In this document: one piece after another, positions 23,632 through 33,520 of the stretch
Numbering within the stretch: position 1 is the stretch's first letter
How the letters are laid out: each line of letters starts with the position of its first letter
Assembly (NCBI GenBank): GCA_028274465.1
Contig: CM051457.1
Coordinates: 110,421,982-110,485,981 of the forward strand
DNA from: Plantago ovata
Taxonomy: Eukaryota; Streptophyta; Magnoliopsida; Lamiales; Plantaginaceae
Direction of reading: 5' to 3'
DNA length: 64,000 nucleotides
The notes under the pieces: model-generated
Told to the model about the DNA's origin: nothing
The model's input: only the letters and a program-made list of their open reading frames with translations
Databases searched by the model: none
Translations under genes and position numbers: made by a program

Positions 23632-23649
23632 TGGTATCTCGAGCCCAGG
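23632..23649 (+). other. copia-2 primer-binding site
   Basis: TGGTATCTCGAGCCCAGG directly follows the LTR. It shares TGGTATC with the initiator-Met site of copia-1 but then departs (TCGAGC in place of AGAGC), so the exact primer tRNA is uncertain. Confidence 0.6.
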
Positions 23650-23696
23650 TCACATCAAACACTTTTCTCTCTTAGCCTACTCCTCACTTCTTCACT

Positions 23697-24977
23697 ATGC
23701 CTGAAACCATTGACATAGGTTCTGGTTCCGGCAAAGACAAAGACATTCTTCCTGGTCATGATGATCCACAGAGCCACTACTTTCTCCACCACTCCGACAA
23801 CGCTACCTCTGGCGCCATCTCTCCTCTCTTAGATGGTAACAATTACCATACTTGGTATCGTGCTTTCAAGATGAATCTTACCATAAGAAACAAGCTTGCT
23901 TTCATTGATGGCTCTCTTAAGAAGCCTGCTGATTCTGATGCTGATCTTAAATCATGGATAAAGTGTAACACTTTAATCCTTTCTTGGATGGTGCATTCGG
24001 TTACCGATAGCATCAAGAATACTATACTGTTTGCAGAAAGTGCAGCAGATGCTTGGGAAAAACTCAAGGCTAGATATTCTAGACCTAACCAAGTCAGAAT
24101 CTATGAGCTTGAGAGGGATCTTAATGCTCTCAAGCAAGGCACAATGAGTGTTGCAGAGTATTTTAACAAGCTTGGTAACATCTGTGATGAACTTGGTGAG
24201 TACCAACCTATACCAGTATGTTCTTGCAGAGAATGCAAATGCTCTCTCACTCAGAATCTTGAGAAGCTGCAGGAAGTCAAGAAACTGTTTAAGTTTCTTA
24301 TGGGGTTGAATGATGCCTATGATAACATCAGAAGCCAAATCACCATGACTAAGCCACTGATAAGCATAGATGATGCTTTCTCTCTTATTATTCAAGAAGA
24401 AAAACAGAAAGAAGTGAGGCTAGATGAGAACAACACAGACAACATTGCTATGAATGTTGGTTTGAAAAGAAAGGATAAGAATCTCTACTGTCCAACTTGT
24501 AAGATGACCAATCATAATCAAGATAACTGCTACAAGTTGATTGGGTACCCGGACTCTTACAAGAGAACCAACTATGATGGCCAAAGAGGTGGTAGAGCTG
24601 GGATGAGAGGAAGAGGCCGCAGAGGTGGCTATACTCAAAACTATGGCACTGGATATAGTGCTAATGAAGTGCAGATACCTTCCTTCACACCAACTCAGTT
24701 GCAGCAGTTGCAGAAGATGCTCAACATGAAAGAGAAGAAGCAAGATGCTGGTACATCCAATGCTCCACCACCACCACCTGACATGCCAGTTGCAGGCTTT
24801 GTCTCAGGTATATTGAATGATATTTCAACTGAGCCTTGGTTATTGGACTCAGGAACATCACATCACATTGTTTGTTCACCAAAATATTTTACTAGTAATA
24901 TTAAGATAGTAAACACACTAGTACAGCTTCCTAACAGCTTAAGTGTTCCTATATCCATATTGGAAATGTTAAAATAA
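23697..24977 (+). CDS. copia-2 gag with protease start
   Basis: 426 codons from ATG 23697. The copia gag core reads LLDGNNYHTWYRAFKMNL. A CxxCx4HxxxxC zinc knuckle is seen as CPTCKMTNHNQDNC, followed by an RGG-rich basic stretch (RGGRAGMRGRGRRGG), both RNA-binding. The aspartic protease active site is WLLDSGTSHHI near the end. The frame breaks at about 24950, where the downstream frame (HIGNVKIN) is the expected continuation, so a single-base loss truncates what should be a continuous gag-pol polyprotein. Confidence 0.85.
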   Translation: MPETIDIGSGSGKDKDILPGHDDPQSHYFLHHSDNATSGAISPLLDGNNYHTWYRAFKMNLTIRNKLAFIDGSLKKPADSDADLKSWIKCNTLILSWMVHSVTDSIKNTILFAESAADAWEKLKARYSRPNQVRIYELERDLNALKQGTMSVAEYFNKLGNICDELGEYQPIPVCSCRECKCSLTQNLEKLQEVKKLFKFLMGLNDAYDNIRSQITMTKPLISIDDAFSLIIQEEKQKEVRLDENNTDNIAMNVGLKRKDKNLYCPTCKMTNHNQDNCYKLIGYPDSYKRTNYDGQRGGRAGMRGRGRRGGYTQNYGTGYSANEVQIPSFTPTQLQQLQKMLNMKEKKQDAGTSNAPPPPPDMPVAGFVSGILNDISTEPWLLDSGTSHHIVCSPKYFTSNIKIVNTLVQLPNSLSVPISILEMLK

Positions 24978-25021
24978 ATGATGAACTGGAATTAAAAAAT
25001 GTATTATGTGCCCCAACTTTC

Positions 25022-28000
25022 ATGTTTAATCTTGTCTCTGTGAGTAAAATGATAGCAGATAATGATTTGCTTATAATCTTTACTAAGAATGATTGCATTA
25101 TCTCACAGGAGAACTCACTGTCAATGACATGCTTGAGGAAGATTGGGCAGATTAAGCAAGTGAGAGGGCTCTACCAGTTCCAGTTTCAAGAAAGTGATGT
25201 AGTTCAAGTTTTTTCAGTTAACCAGAAGGCACTAGCCACTGATGAAGGTGCCCACCATGTCTTGAGTCACTTGTGGCACTATAGACTAGGTCATCTATCA
25301 TCTAGTAGATTAGAGTTATTAGCTAAAGAGATTCCAGTAGTTAAATCATGTAATCCAGATCATTGTAATGTCTGTTTTAAGGCAAAACAAAAGAGGAGAT
25401 CTTTTCCCTCCAGTAATACAATGACTCTTGTTCCTTTTGAATTAATACATGCAGACATATGGGGTCCCTTTTCAACCAAAACAATGGAAGGCTATAGCTA
25501 TTTTTTAACTATAGTAGATGATTTTACAAGGGTAACTTGGATATATCTGATGAAGTACAAGTCAGACACACAGAAAGCATTACAAACATTTATTAACATG
25601 GTTGAAAATCAGTTTTCTGTCACTATCAAGACTTTGAGATCAGACAACGGGCCTGAGTTTAATATGTTGGCATATTATGCAGCTAAGGGCATAAAACACC
25701 AAAAGACATGTCCCTACACTCCACAGCAGAACTCAGTTGTGGAGAGAAAGCACCAACATATCTTAAATGTAGCAAGGGCCATGTTGTTTCAGTCTTATTT
25801 ACCTCACAAGTTTTGGGGGAATGCGGTTTTAACAGCTGTATATCTTATTAATAGAATTCCAACACCCAAATTAAATAACAAATCTCCATATGAGATGTTG
25901 TTTAAAAGAATACCCCCTTATCAGCATATAAGAGTATTTGGGTGCCTGTGTTATGCATCTTCTCTACCTGTGCAAAGAACAAAATTTGACTCTAGATCTA
26001 GAAGATCAGTGTTCATTGGGTATCCAACTAATGTAAAAGGATATAAGTGTTATGATCTTAGCACACATCAAATATTTCACAGTAGAGATGTGTTCTTTGC
26101 AGAACACATATTTCCATTTGCAAATAAGCAAATAAAGTCAAGTCCTGAACAAACAATTGTCTACTCTCCAGGTGAAATTATAGATGATGCACCTTTAACT
26201 AGAAATACTAGATTGCATCAAACACAGGAGAGAGACCATAACCAGATTGATGAACTTGCACCCACAAACATGCAAGATTCTCATCTGAATGATATTGCTT
26301 CAGATATAAACACACAGGACAATATAATAAGAGAAAATGGTGATGATCATAGGGAAGCTACTGAAATGATGCTTGAGGAAAATAGAAATATGACACCTCC
26401 TCCATCATCACCTTTCAGACAAAGGATGGATACTTCACCTGGAACTTCATCTCAGCCTAGAGAGATGCAGCAGTTGAGTACATCAACTGGCAATACTCAA
26501 AGCCAAAGAACAGAAGCTTCAACTGAAGTTCTATCTCAATCTGAAATACCACAACAGTTGAGAAAATCAACTAGGAAGATAGCTTCCCCAAAGAAAATGA
26601 ATCTATATCATCACTATAGTATTCCCAGATCAAATGCTATGATCAAAGAAAGCACTCATCATCCTCTTAGCATGTATTTGGGATACAATAAATTGTCTGA
26701 AGCACACAAGGTATATACTTTTCAGTTATCACTTCTAGAAGAACCCTCTTCTTATAATGAAGCAATTCAATATGATCATTGGAAAGAAGCAATTGTTGAA
26801 GAATTGAGAGCCCTGCAAGCAAATAAAACATGGACTATAGTGCCGCTACCAAATGGAGTGACACCTATAGGATGTAGATATGTGTTTAAGACAAAGCTTA
26901 CTTCAGATGGAAAGATAGATAAACACAAAGCTAGATTAGTTGCAAAAGGGTATACTCAACAATTTGGATTTGATTACACAGAAACCTTCAGTCCAGTTGC
27001 TAAGTTGACTACCATAAGAGTCTTTCTTGCAATAGCATCCAAGAAGAACTGGATTCTTGAGCAGTTGGATGTGCATAATGCATTCCTTAATGGAGAACTT
27101 GATGAAGAAATATACATGTCTTTGCCTCCAGGTCTCTCACTACTTCAGGGGGAGAACAATGCTAAAAGTAATCTTGTCTGCAAGTTACATAAGTCCTTAT
27201 ATGGTCTTAAGCAAGCTTCCAGACAATGGAATCAGAAACTTACAAATTTCTTGATTCACATAGGTTTGTTTCAGTCTAAGAATGAATATACATTATTCAC
27301 TAGACAAAAAGAAAACAATCTGGTAGTTGTGCTTGTATATGTGGATGATATTATTCTAGGAGGAGATGATAGAGATCAAATTGATCAAGTTAAAGCTCTA
27401 TTGCAGCAAGAATTCAAGATTAGAGATCTTGGCAAACTCAAATATTTTTTGGGTTTAGAAATTGCGAGAGGAAGCAAAGGTATCCATCTTTCACAGAGAA
27501 AATATGCTTCAGAAATCTTAGAATCAGTTGGATTACTTGGTTGCAAACCTGCAATCAATCCACTGGAACAAAATCATAAGATGAGTGCTTATGAAGAAGG
27601 GAAAGGTCTAGAAAAGGAGCTGTTACATGATCCACTCAGGTATAGAAGGCTAATTGAAAAACTTATTTATCTAACAATTAGCAGACCTGATATCTCATAT
27701 GCAGTGGGCATAATGAGTCAATTTATGGAAAAACCAATGAAGATACACATGGATGGGCTACTGAGAATAGTCAAGTACATAAAGAAAGACATTGGAAACG
27801 GATTATTCTTTAACAGTCTGCCAAGTCTTGATCTCCTAGCCTACTGTGATTCAGACTTTGGCGGTTGTAATTACTCTAGAAGGTCACTTACTGGGTATTG
27901 CGTCTTGTTTGGTGACTCCTTGATAAGCTGGAAATCAAAGAAGCATCAAGTGACTAGCCTATCAACTGCTGAAGCTGAATACAGAGCCATCACGCATACT

Positions 28001-28429
28001 TGCTGCGAAGTAGTATGGCTGGTAAGGTTATTTAATGACTTTGGAATCAAGATTGAATTTCCAGTGAGAATACTTTGCGACAATCAATCAGCAATCTATC
28101 TTACCAAAAATCCCATCTTTCACGAAAGAACAAAGCACATAGAAATTCATTGCCATTTTATTAGAGAAAAGGTAGAAGAAGGCATAGTTGATGTAAGACA
28201 TATTTCATCGAAAAATCAACTTGCCGATGCCTTTACAAAATCCGTCTCTGGTGAAACTTTGACAACAATCTTTCGTAAGTTGGGAATTACGAATATCTAC
28301 ACTCCCAACTTAAGGGGGAGTATTGAAATTCAGAAGCAAAGCAATGCTTCTGTAAACTTAAAGAAACAGAACAAAAGAAGAAGAGGAACAAATCGGAAGA
28401 GCGGGAAGCGATCTAAACGGGCGAACTAA
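25022..28429 (+). CDS. copia-2 pol: integrase, reverse transcriptase, RNase H
   Basis: 1135 codons from the first ATG after the frameshift; the true polyprotein continues from gag. Residue numbers are from this ATG. The integrase zinc site is H86, H91, C115, C118; its core has IHADIWGPF (D145), SDNGPEF (D208) and the NSVVERKH glutamate. RT has the YVDD box (Y773-D776). RNase H has AYCDSDFGG and DNQSAIYL. All key residues are present, so apart from the gag-pol frameshift the enzymes look intact. The frame runs through the purine tract into the 3' LTR before stopping at 28427-28429. Confidence 0.9.
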   Translation: MFNLVSVSKMIADNDLLIIFTKNDCIISQENSLSMTCLRKIGQIKQVRGLYQFQFQESDVVQVFSVNQKALATDEGAHHVLSHLWHYRLGHLSSSRLELLAKEIPVVKSCNPDHCNVCFKAKQKRRSFPSSNTMTLVPFELIHADIWGPFSTKTMEGYSYFLTIVDDFTRVTWIYLMKYKSDTQKALQTFINMVENQFSVTIKTLRSDNGPEFNMLAYYAAKGIKHQKTCPYTPQQNSVVERKHQHILNVARAMLFQSYLPHKFWGNAVLTAVYLINRIPTPKLNNKSPYEMLFKRIPPYQHIRVFGCLCYASSLPVQRTKFDSRSRRSVFIGYPTNVKGYKCYDLSTHQIFHSRDVFFAEHIFPFANKQIKSSPEQTIVYSPGEIIDDAPLTRNTRLHQTQERDHNQIDELAPTNMQDSHLNDIASDINTQDNIIRENGDDHREATEMMLEENRNMTPPPSSPFRQRMDTSPGTSSQPREMQQLSTSTGNTQSQRTEASTEVLSQSEIPQQLRKSTRKIASPKKMNLYHHYSIPRSNAMIKESTHHPLSMYLGYNKLSEAHKVYTFQLSLLEEPSSYNEAIQYDHWKEAIVEELRALQANKTWTIVPLPNGVTPIGCRYVFKTKLTSDGKIDKHKARLVAKGYTQQFGFDYTETFSPVAKLTTIRVFLAIASKKNWILEQLDVHNAFLNGELDEEIYMSLPPGLSLLQGENNAKSNLVCKLHKSLYGLKQASRQWNQKLTNFLIHIGLFQSKNEYTLFTRQKENNLVVVLVYVDDIILGGDDRDQIDQVKALLQQEFKIRDLGKLKYFLGLEIARGSKGIHLSQRKYASEILESVGLLGCKPAINPLEQNHKMSAYEEGKGLEKELLHDPLRYRRLIEKLIYLTISRPDISYAVGIMSQFMEKPMKIHMDGLLRIVKYIKKDIGNGLFFNSLPSLDLLAYCDSDFGGCNYSRRSLTGYCVLFGDSLISWKSKKHQVTSLSTAEAEYRAITHTCCEVVWLVRLFNDFGIKIEFPVRILCDNQSAIYLTKNPIFHERTKHIEIHCHFIREKVEEGIVDVRHISSKNQLADAFTKSVSGETLTTIFRKLGITNIYTPNLRGSIEIQKQSNASVNLKKQNKRRRGTNRKSGKRSKRAN
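28311..28320 (+). other. copia-2 polypurine tract
   Basis: TAAGGGGGAG immediately precedes the 3' LTR, the usual plus-strand priming site. Confidence 0.85.
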
Positions 28430-28782
28430 GGCGTATGTGCGTACAAGACCGTTGGAGGGAGTTTTGAATTTTTTCTGGAACACATTGGGGCGAAGCAGCA
28501 GATCACAAGTACAGAAACTGAGCTCATCAACACAGCTCAGCAATGGAGATCATGCGCCTCTCGTTTCTTGTTTGTATTAGCTCAATAATGTTAGGGTTTT
28601 TGTTCGCAGTACATTTATGCTTAGGATGTCGTTGTTAGTTCGTTCAATTGTAGAGAATTAGGGCAACCACGAGCAGCTATATAAATGTGCTAGCCGGCTT
28701 GCTCTGTTCTCACTTCACTTCCGCCACTCTTCAATACAATCCTTTCTTCTTCTTCTATGTTTTCTTGTTAAGCTTTTTGGCA
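28321..28782 (+). repeat. copia-2 3' LTR
   Basis: 462 bp, same ends as the 5' LTR. Six substitutions relative to it, no indels seen. Confidence 0.9.
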
Positions 28783-28787
28783 AGTAC

Positions 28788-29377
28788 AATCTCAAAGCCT
28801 TACAAAATGATACAAACAGCCATAACCGAACTGACCTAAACCTATGCAAGCATCATCAATCAACATCCACACACCAACGTACAAACCAATCTCATATGTG
28901 CTAATTACATGCCAGTCGTCATCTCTCTTCAAACATGATTGGAAATACCTCCATTACCATCATCGAGAACGCCCCAAAGATAATGCCTAGGAATAAAGAT
29001 CCATTTTTACCGACCTCCTACACCATATGTCCATTGAAATCAAGTAACAATCAATTTAAAGGTGTAAAACATAATCAAGACTTAAAATTAAGAGACCGAG
29101 TAGATTACCTCTCAATAATGGAACAAAACTTCTCCAAATTAGTATTCCTCCACATCCATACAAGCGAACCTTCTACACCTTATGTTCAATGTCCACTAGG
29201 AGCAAGTGCCAAGTAAAATAGAGAAATAACAGTGTAGAGTGCAAATTGTACGGAGTTTCAAAATATAGGAATCAAATTGCAAACATGCAAACTTTAAAGT
29301 GGTTTGAACATAATAACTACAGTCGAGGGGCTATTGGCACAAATAGTTGGACATAATGATATTTTTATTTGTATATG
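28788..29377. other. Intergenic flank between copia-2 and Harbinger-1, no clear gene
   Basis: A plus-strand ORF at 28935-29216 has no recognisable motif. The sequence is A/C-rich, like an antisense retroelement 3' region. AGTAAAATAGAGAAATAACAG near 29212 resembles GAGTAAAATAGAGAAAGAACAG near 32950, on the other side of the Harbinger element. Confidence 0.35.
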
Positions 29378-29440
29378 TAAGACCACCTGCATTTGTTGCG
29401 AGGCTAAGGCTAAGGCTAAAGGGCTTAAACTGGCCTTATT

Positions 29441-29485
29441 CGCGTTTAAGCAGTTTTCGCCCGCATCAGTCACTGCTTAAACGCG
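29441..29485. repeat. Left subterminal hairpin of Harbinger-1
   Basis: Perfect inverted repeat CGCGTTTAAGCAGT / ACTGCTTAAACGCG with a 17-base loop. It is conserved in copy 2 at 42886-42930. Confidence 0.9.
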
Positions 29486-29731
29486 GCTAAGGCACGGCTA
29501 AGCCCTGTACGTCATCTTTTTTTTTTTTTAATTTTTGGTAAAGAAGAATGAAGATTTGTTGTAAAGAATTTATACGAAATCAAGTTTATAGATGGAAATC
29601 AAGAATATATTACATTAAGTTTTACCGAATTTGAAACACACAATATTACAACAAGTTTTGCTTAATTGAAAACAAACAATTGAAACAAACAACTGAAACA
29701 ATTGAAAATGCAAACAACATTCTTATGGAAA

Positions 29732-30877
29732 CTAAAGCTTCATCCTCCAAATGTGTTCAACCAAGTCATGTTTGAGTGCGTCATGCTGGATGTAACTCTC
29801 CATCATCCTTTGATTCTTCCTGTAATCAACAATATCATTCAAAACAGATGGACGTGTTGTGATTGTCACATCCTTAAGGATGTCCGCGTTGTACTCCAAT
29901 GTGCCTTGGTTGTACTCCTTAAGCCATTCTTCGATTGATTGGTCGTAGTTTAAGTAATTTTCGTGCCCATCCTCGACTATCATGTTGTGAAGTACGATGC
30001 AACAATCCATGATTTGTTGGAGCAGTAGCCTGCTATGTGGAAGGGCCGGATGCTTGATAATATGAAACCGAGCTTGCATAACTCCAAAAGCACGTTCCAC
30101 ATCTTTCCGGCAAGATTCTTGGCGCGTGTTGAACTTCTTTAGTTTGTGAGTCACAGGATTGGGCACTGCAGGTACGAATGTTGTCCAATTCTGGTAGATT
30201 CCATCGACTAGGTAGTAAGGCATGTTATACACACGACCATTGATCTGAAAGTGCACTTCAGACGACACACCGTTGAGGAGATCGTCGAACAAATGTGAGC
30301 GATCGAGCACCGTCCTATCATTGAATTTTCCAGATAGGCCAAAGAATGAATGCCAAATCCAAGTATCTTGGGAAGCAACAACTTCGAGAACAAGAGTGGG
30401 CTTTCCGCTCCTGCCTTGAAATTGACCGGCCCACGCCTTTGGACAGTTCTTCCATTCCCAGTGCATACAATCGACACTTCCAATCATCCCGGGGAAGCCT
30501 CTCCTCTCGTTGATTGCAAGAAGCCTTCTCAAATCATTTTCAGTAGGCTTCCGCATGTACTCTGGTCCAAAACGTTGTACGACCGCGATACAGAAATAAT
30601 TAAGACATTTAATAGCCGTGCTTTCATCCATTCTGCAATACTCATCAACCGCGTCTGCGCAAAGCCCATAGGCTATCATTTTCATGATTGCGGTCATCTT
30701 TTGGTAAGGGGTTAAACTCGGTTTACCAGCCGCATTGACGTTGTTGTGGAAGTAGGTGTCCGTCTCCATCACACCAACCATCACTCTGTCGAACAATTCC
30801 CTCCTCATTCGGAATCTCCGTCTGAACGAGGTTGCGTAGCAAGCGTTTGGTGCGAAGTAGTCATCGTACAATTGCAC
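29732..30877 (-). CDS. PIF/Harbinger DDE transposase
   Basis: 381 codons. The nuclease triad is visible as D136 (GSVDCMHW), D225 (YYLVDGIYQNW) and E261 (CRKDVERAFG), with 35 residues between the last two, the spacing usual for this superfamily (DDE_Tnp_4/ALP1-like). The C-terminal part IIVEDGHEN/HNMIV is also characteristic. The start is likely truncated: the family N-terminus continues as KKPRKEKKKRAYI in another frame just upstream (about 30950-30890), so a frameshift has separated the N-terminal DNA-binding part. With the core intact and the start damaged, activity is doubtful. Confidence 0.88.
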   Translation of the reverse strand: MQLYDDYFAPNACYATSFRRRFRMRRELFDRVMVGVMETDTYFHNNVNAAGKPSLTPYQKMTAIMKMIAYGLCADAVDEYCRMDESTAIKCLNYFCIAVVQRFGPEYMRKPTENDLRRLLAINERRGFPGMIGSVDCMHWEWKNCPKAWAGQFQGRSGKPTLVLEVVASQDTWIWHSFFGLSGKFNDRTVLDRSHLFDDLLNGVSSEVHFQINGRVYNMPYYLVDGIYQNWTTFVPAVPNPVTHKLKKFNTRQESCRKDVERAFGVMQARFHIIKHPALPHSRLLLQQIMDCCIVLHNMIVEDGHENYLNYDQSIEEWLKEYNQGTLEYNADILKDVTITTRPSVLNDIVDYRKNQRMMESYIQHDALKHDLVEHIWRMKL

Positions 30878-31019
30878 TCCTGTTCTACACTGCTCCTATT
30901 AATGTACGCACGTTTCTTCTTTTCTTTTCGTGGCTTCTTTGATTGTTCTTTGATTGTGTTGGTTGGTGTATCTGATTGTAAGTTCAGTGGTTGTCTTAAA
31001 TAGAGAAAGTCAGATGGCA

Positions 31020-31250
31020 AATTCAAATTGAAATTAAAGATCAGTTTCCTAACATATTAAAGATAAGATTCCCGACAAATTCAAATTCAAATTCAAATTA
31101 AAGATAAGATTCCCGACAAATTCAAATTCAAATTAAAGATAAGATTCCGACAAATTCAAATTCAAATTAAAGATCAGATTCCTAACAAATTCAAATTCAA
31201 ATTAAAGCTAAGATTCCCGACAAATTCAAATTCAAATTTCAAATTTCAAA
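31020..31250. repeat. Roughly 35-bp tandem repeats between the two Harbinger-1 genes
   Basis: Six to seven units of the pattern AAATTCAAATTCAAATTAAAG then AT(A/C)AGATTCCCGAC. The same array sits at the same place in copy 2 (44705-44915), so it is part of the family rather than a local event. It lies just upstream of the transposase gene. Confidence 0.85.
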
Positions 31251-31430
31251 CAACACACTGATTTTACCGCAACGGACATTTCTCATGGAAAGGAAATACA
31301 AGCACACCACACTTGGACATAAAATTGAAATACAAACAAGGCACACATGCGTTAAAGTAAAATAAAAGCAGACCACCATTTCTGCCTACTGTTCAGGAAA
31401 CAACTCCATCTTAAGACTTTCGTACACTAG

Positions 31431-32582
31431 CTACTCATCACGCGTTAAATCACGGACGTCCTTTTTTGCTAGAAGTTTGGTATACATCTTCATCTTCATG
31501 AAACGTAGTTCTTCATCTTGTCTCTTTTCCTGTTTCTCGGTCATCTCCTGGAAATAGAGAAACTTTTGTTGGTCAAGCTCAACTTTTTTCTGGTCAAGCT
31601 CAACTGAAGTCGGATAAGTCATGGTGAACCGCGACATTTCTTCACTCATCGGGCTTGAGCTAGACTTTCCCTGTCTAGCCAACTTCTTGGCCACGTCACG
31701 TCCCATGGGACGTTTCTCCGGGGAGGTCACGACAAAGGAACGTTTGCTCCCACCACTACTACCAGCACCCGTAGATGCCATTGACTCATCTTCTCCCCTG
31801 TCACCGTCACCACCGGCATCTGCAGCGGCCTCTGCCTCCCGCTTCTTCTTCACATAATCTTCCCAGTTCAAGTAATCTGCATGCTCCGGTACACTTTCAT
31901 GACATTCCATTGCTCCAAATATGTGAACGCCTCTCCATTCTTTTCTTTGTAGAAATCCTGAGCTAGATCTAGTATATGGTGATTGATGTAGCTACCACTA
32001 CGAGTACCAAGGAACTTTTTTGCTCTTTCATAGCAGATAACCCACACAAGTATATGCTTTCTCAGCAACACCAATCTCCCCCGGAGTGAGTCCTTGGTGC
32101 GCACATTTAGATCAAGATACATCCCATCCATACGGGCTTTTCATATTTTTCGTATACCTTCTTGAAGATCGACTTGACGTCTTGGTTCGTGCCGACGATT
32201 GGGCACTGGCAAACCTCCACGTAACAACTCAGAATGACCGTGTCCTCATTGAAGTTGTTTCTCTTCGAACCACCACCAACAACGTTTTTAGCGGCTTTCA
32301 CTTTTTCTTTTCACGGCCGGATGTTCTTTCCTCGGCCACGGGCGGCTCCGGCTGGGTTTTACGAACAATCTCAGGGTACGACTGAGAATCATAAAACATG
32401 GGTGTTTGTGAGGGTGGACTGTTGTAATAAGGAACGTAAGGAGCTTCAGATGGGTTTTGAAAAAGAGCTCGGTTAGGTGGGGGAGGGGTCGGACCAAGCA
32501 TATCAGCCATGATACTCTCGTATCGTTGAGGATCGTGGATTCTCAAGTATTCCAGACGACGTTGTTGCTCGTTGGGATTCAT
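31431..32582 (-). pseudogene. Harbinger-1 ORF2: Myb/SANT-like DNA-binding partner, frameshifted
   Basis: Starts MNPNEQQRRLEYL at 32582. A proline-rich part is followed by the Myb/SANT-like core (EDTVILSCYVEVCQCPIVGTNQD ... FKKVYEKY), then LRGRLVLLRKHILVW, a GSSGGSKRSF linker and a charged coiled-coil tail (VELDQKKVELDQQ). In PIF/Harbinger elements this protein binds the ends and brings the transposase to the DNA. Three frame changes (near 32300, 32120 and 31880) break it here. Confidence 0.8.
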
Positions 32583-32879
32583 TTTGGTGGATGGGAAAAA
32601 TGGAATGAAAGGAGTTTGGAGTGTTGAGAGAGTGTTTTGAGTTTAATTAAGAAGGGAAAAATGAGTTGGAGAAGGTGTGAGAAAACATATCGAAGATTGG
32701 TGTCTAATTATAGATCTCGAAAAGTTCTAACCGTTGGTAACTTTTATTTACTTTTAGCATTTTTATTTTAAAATTTATGACCGTTTGAAATTTAAACGGA
32801 TAAAATACAAACATAAAATAGAAAAGGAAAAAAAGATATGACACATGGCGCCAGCCCATTGGCTGGCACCTTAAACTAC

Positions 32880-32904
32880 TTCCGCGTTTAAGATAAACGC
32901 GGAA
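32880..32904. repeat. Right subterminal hairpin of Harbinger-1
   Basis: TTCCGCGTTTA / TAAACGCGGAA, perfect 11-bp arms with an AGA loop. The core CGCGTTTA is the same as in the left hairpin. Confidence 0.9.
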
Positions 32905-32940
32905 GGCGGCCAAGGCGCTGATCTGCTGCAGGAGGTCTAA

Positions 32941-33329
32941 CCGGATACAGGGAGTAAAATAGAGAAAGAACAGTGTACTTTGCGTTTGGGTCACCCCACC
33001 AAAAAAAGGTTCAGTGACAGACAAGTTGACTGACCAGCTTTTCCGGTTTGAGAACTACTCCAGTATTTACTTTTACCCTTTTTACCATATCAGATTATGA
33101 GATCTTCAGTTTCTTGCAGCAGATACCCACTCTCTTGTCTCTAGCTAGCGCGTACATTGCAACGCCTTACCCTACGTGGCTTATATATACGGCTTTTCAA
33201 AACAAAATGAAGTGTATAACAATTTAGTATACCATGAAGGAAAACGTCTTTAATCTCTATTGAAGTGGGAGAGAGTCTTGAGGAGCAAGGTAGGTAGATC
33301 TATATTTTAGCACCATCTTATTCTTCCAA
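32941..33329. other. Short intergenic stretch, no gene
   Basis: No coding signal. A TATATATACGG box near 33183 has no ORF behind it. Confidence 0.4.
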
Positions 33330-33520
33330 AATTGATTATTTCAAGTTTTCAAATCAAATCAATTCAATTCAGTTCAAATCAGGTGAATTAAGTCCAGTTC
33401 AGTTCGGTTCAAATTTGGTTACTGAAGAGTATTTTATACTACAAATAAGTTCAGTTCAGCTTCATTCAGTTCAGTTCAGTTGAATTCAGTTCAGTTCAGT
33501 TCTGTTCAGACGAAGAGAAC
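33330..33520 (-). repeat. Dispersed repeat rich in TTCAG (copy 1)
   Basis: Clustered TTCAGTTCAG words, with ends CAAAATTGATTATTT and GACGAAGAGAACATAG. The inverse of this unit recurs at 56600-56845, including the shared ACTTATTTGTAGTATAAAA block. It behaves as a non-coding repeat family. Confidence 0.75.

Larger units (their letters stand above)
23170..28782 (+). mobile_element. Near-complete Ty1-copia retrotransposon (copia-2)
   Basis: 5613 bp with two 462-bp LTRs, a PBS, gag, pol in the order protease-integrase-RT-RNase H, and a purine tract. The flanks AGTAT (23165-23169) and AGTAC (28783-28787) look like a 5-bp target duplication with one change. The two LTRs differ at 6 positions by my count (about 1.3%), so the insertion is young compared with the other elements here. 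One frameshift separates gag-protease from pol. Confidence 0.92.
29381..32937 (-). mobile_element. PIF/Harbinger DNA transposon, copy 1
   Basis: Inverted ends GACCACCTGCA and (inverse) GACCTCCTGCA, flanked by the 3-bp target duplication TAA (29378-29380 and 32938-32940) typical of PIF/Harbinger. It carries the two expected genes, a Myb/SANT-like ORF and a DDE transposase, both on the minus strand. It is 3557 bp, and the same family as the element at 42.8-46.7 kb. Confidence 0.94.
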
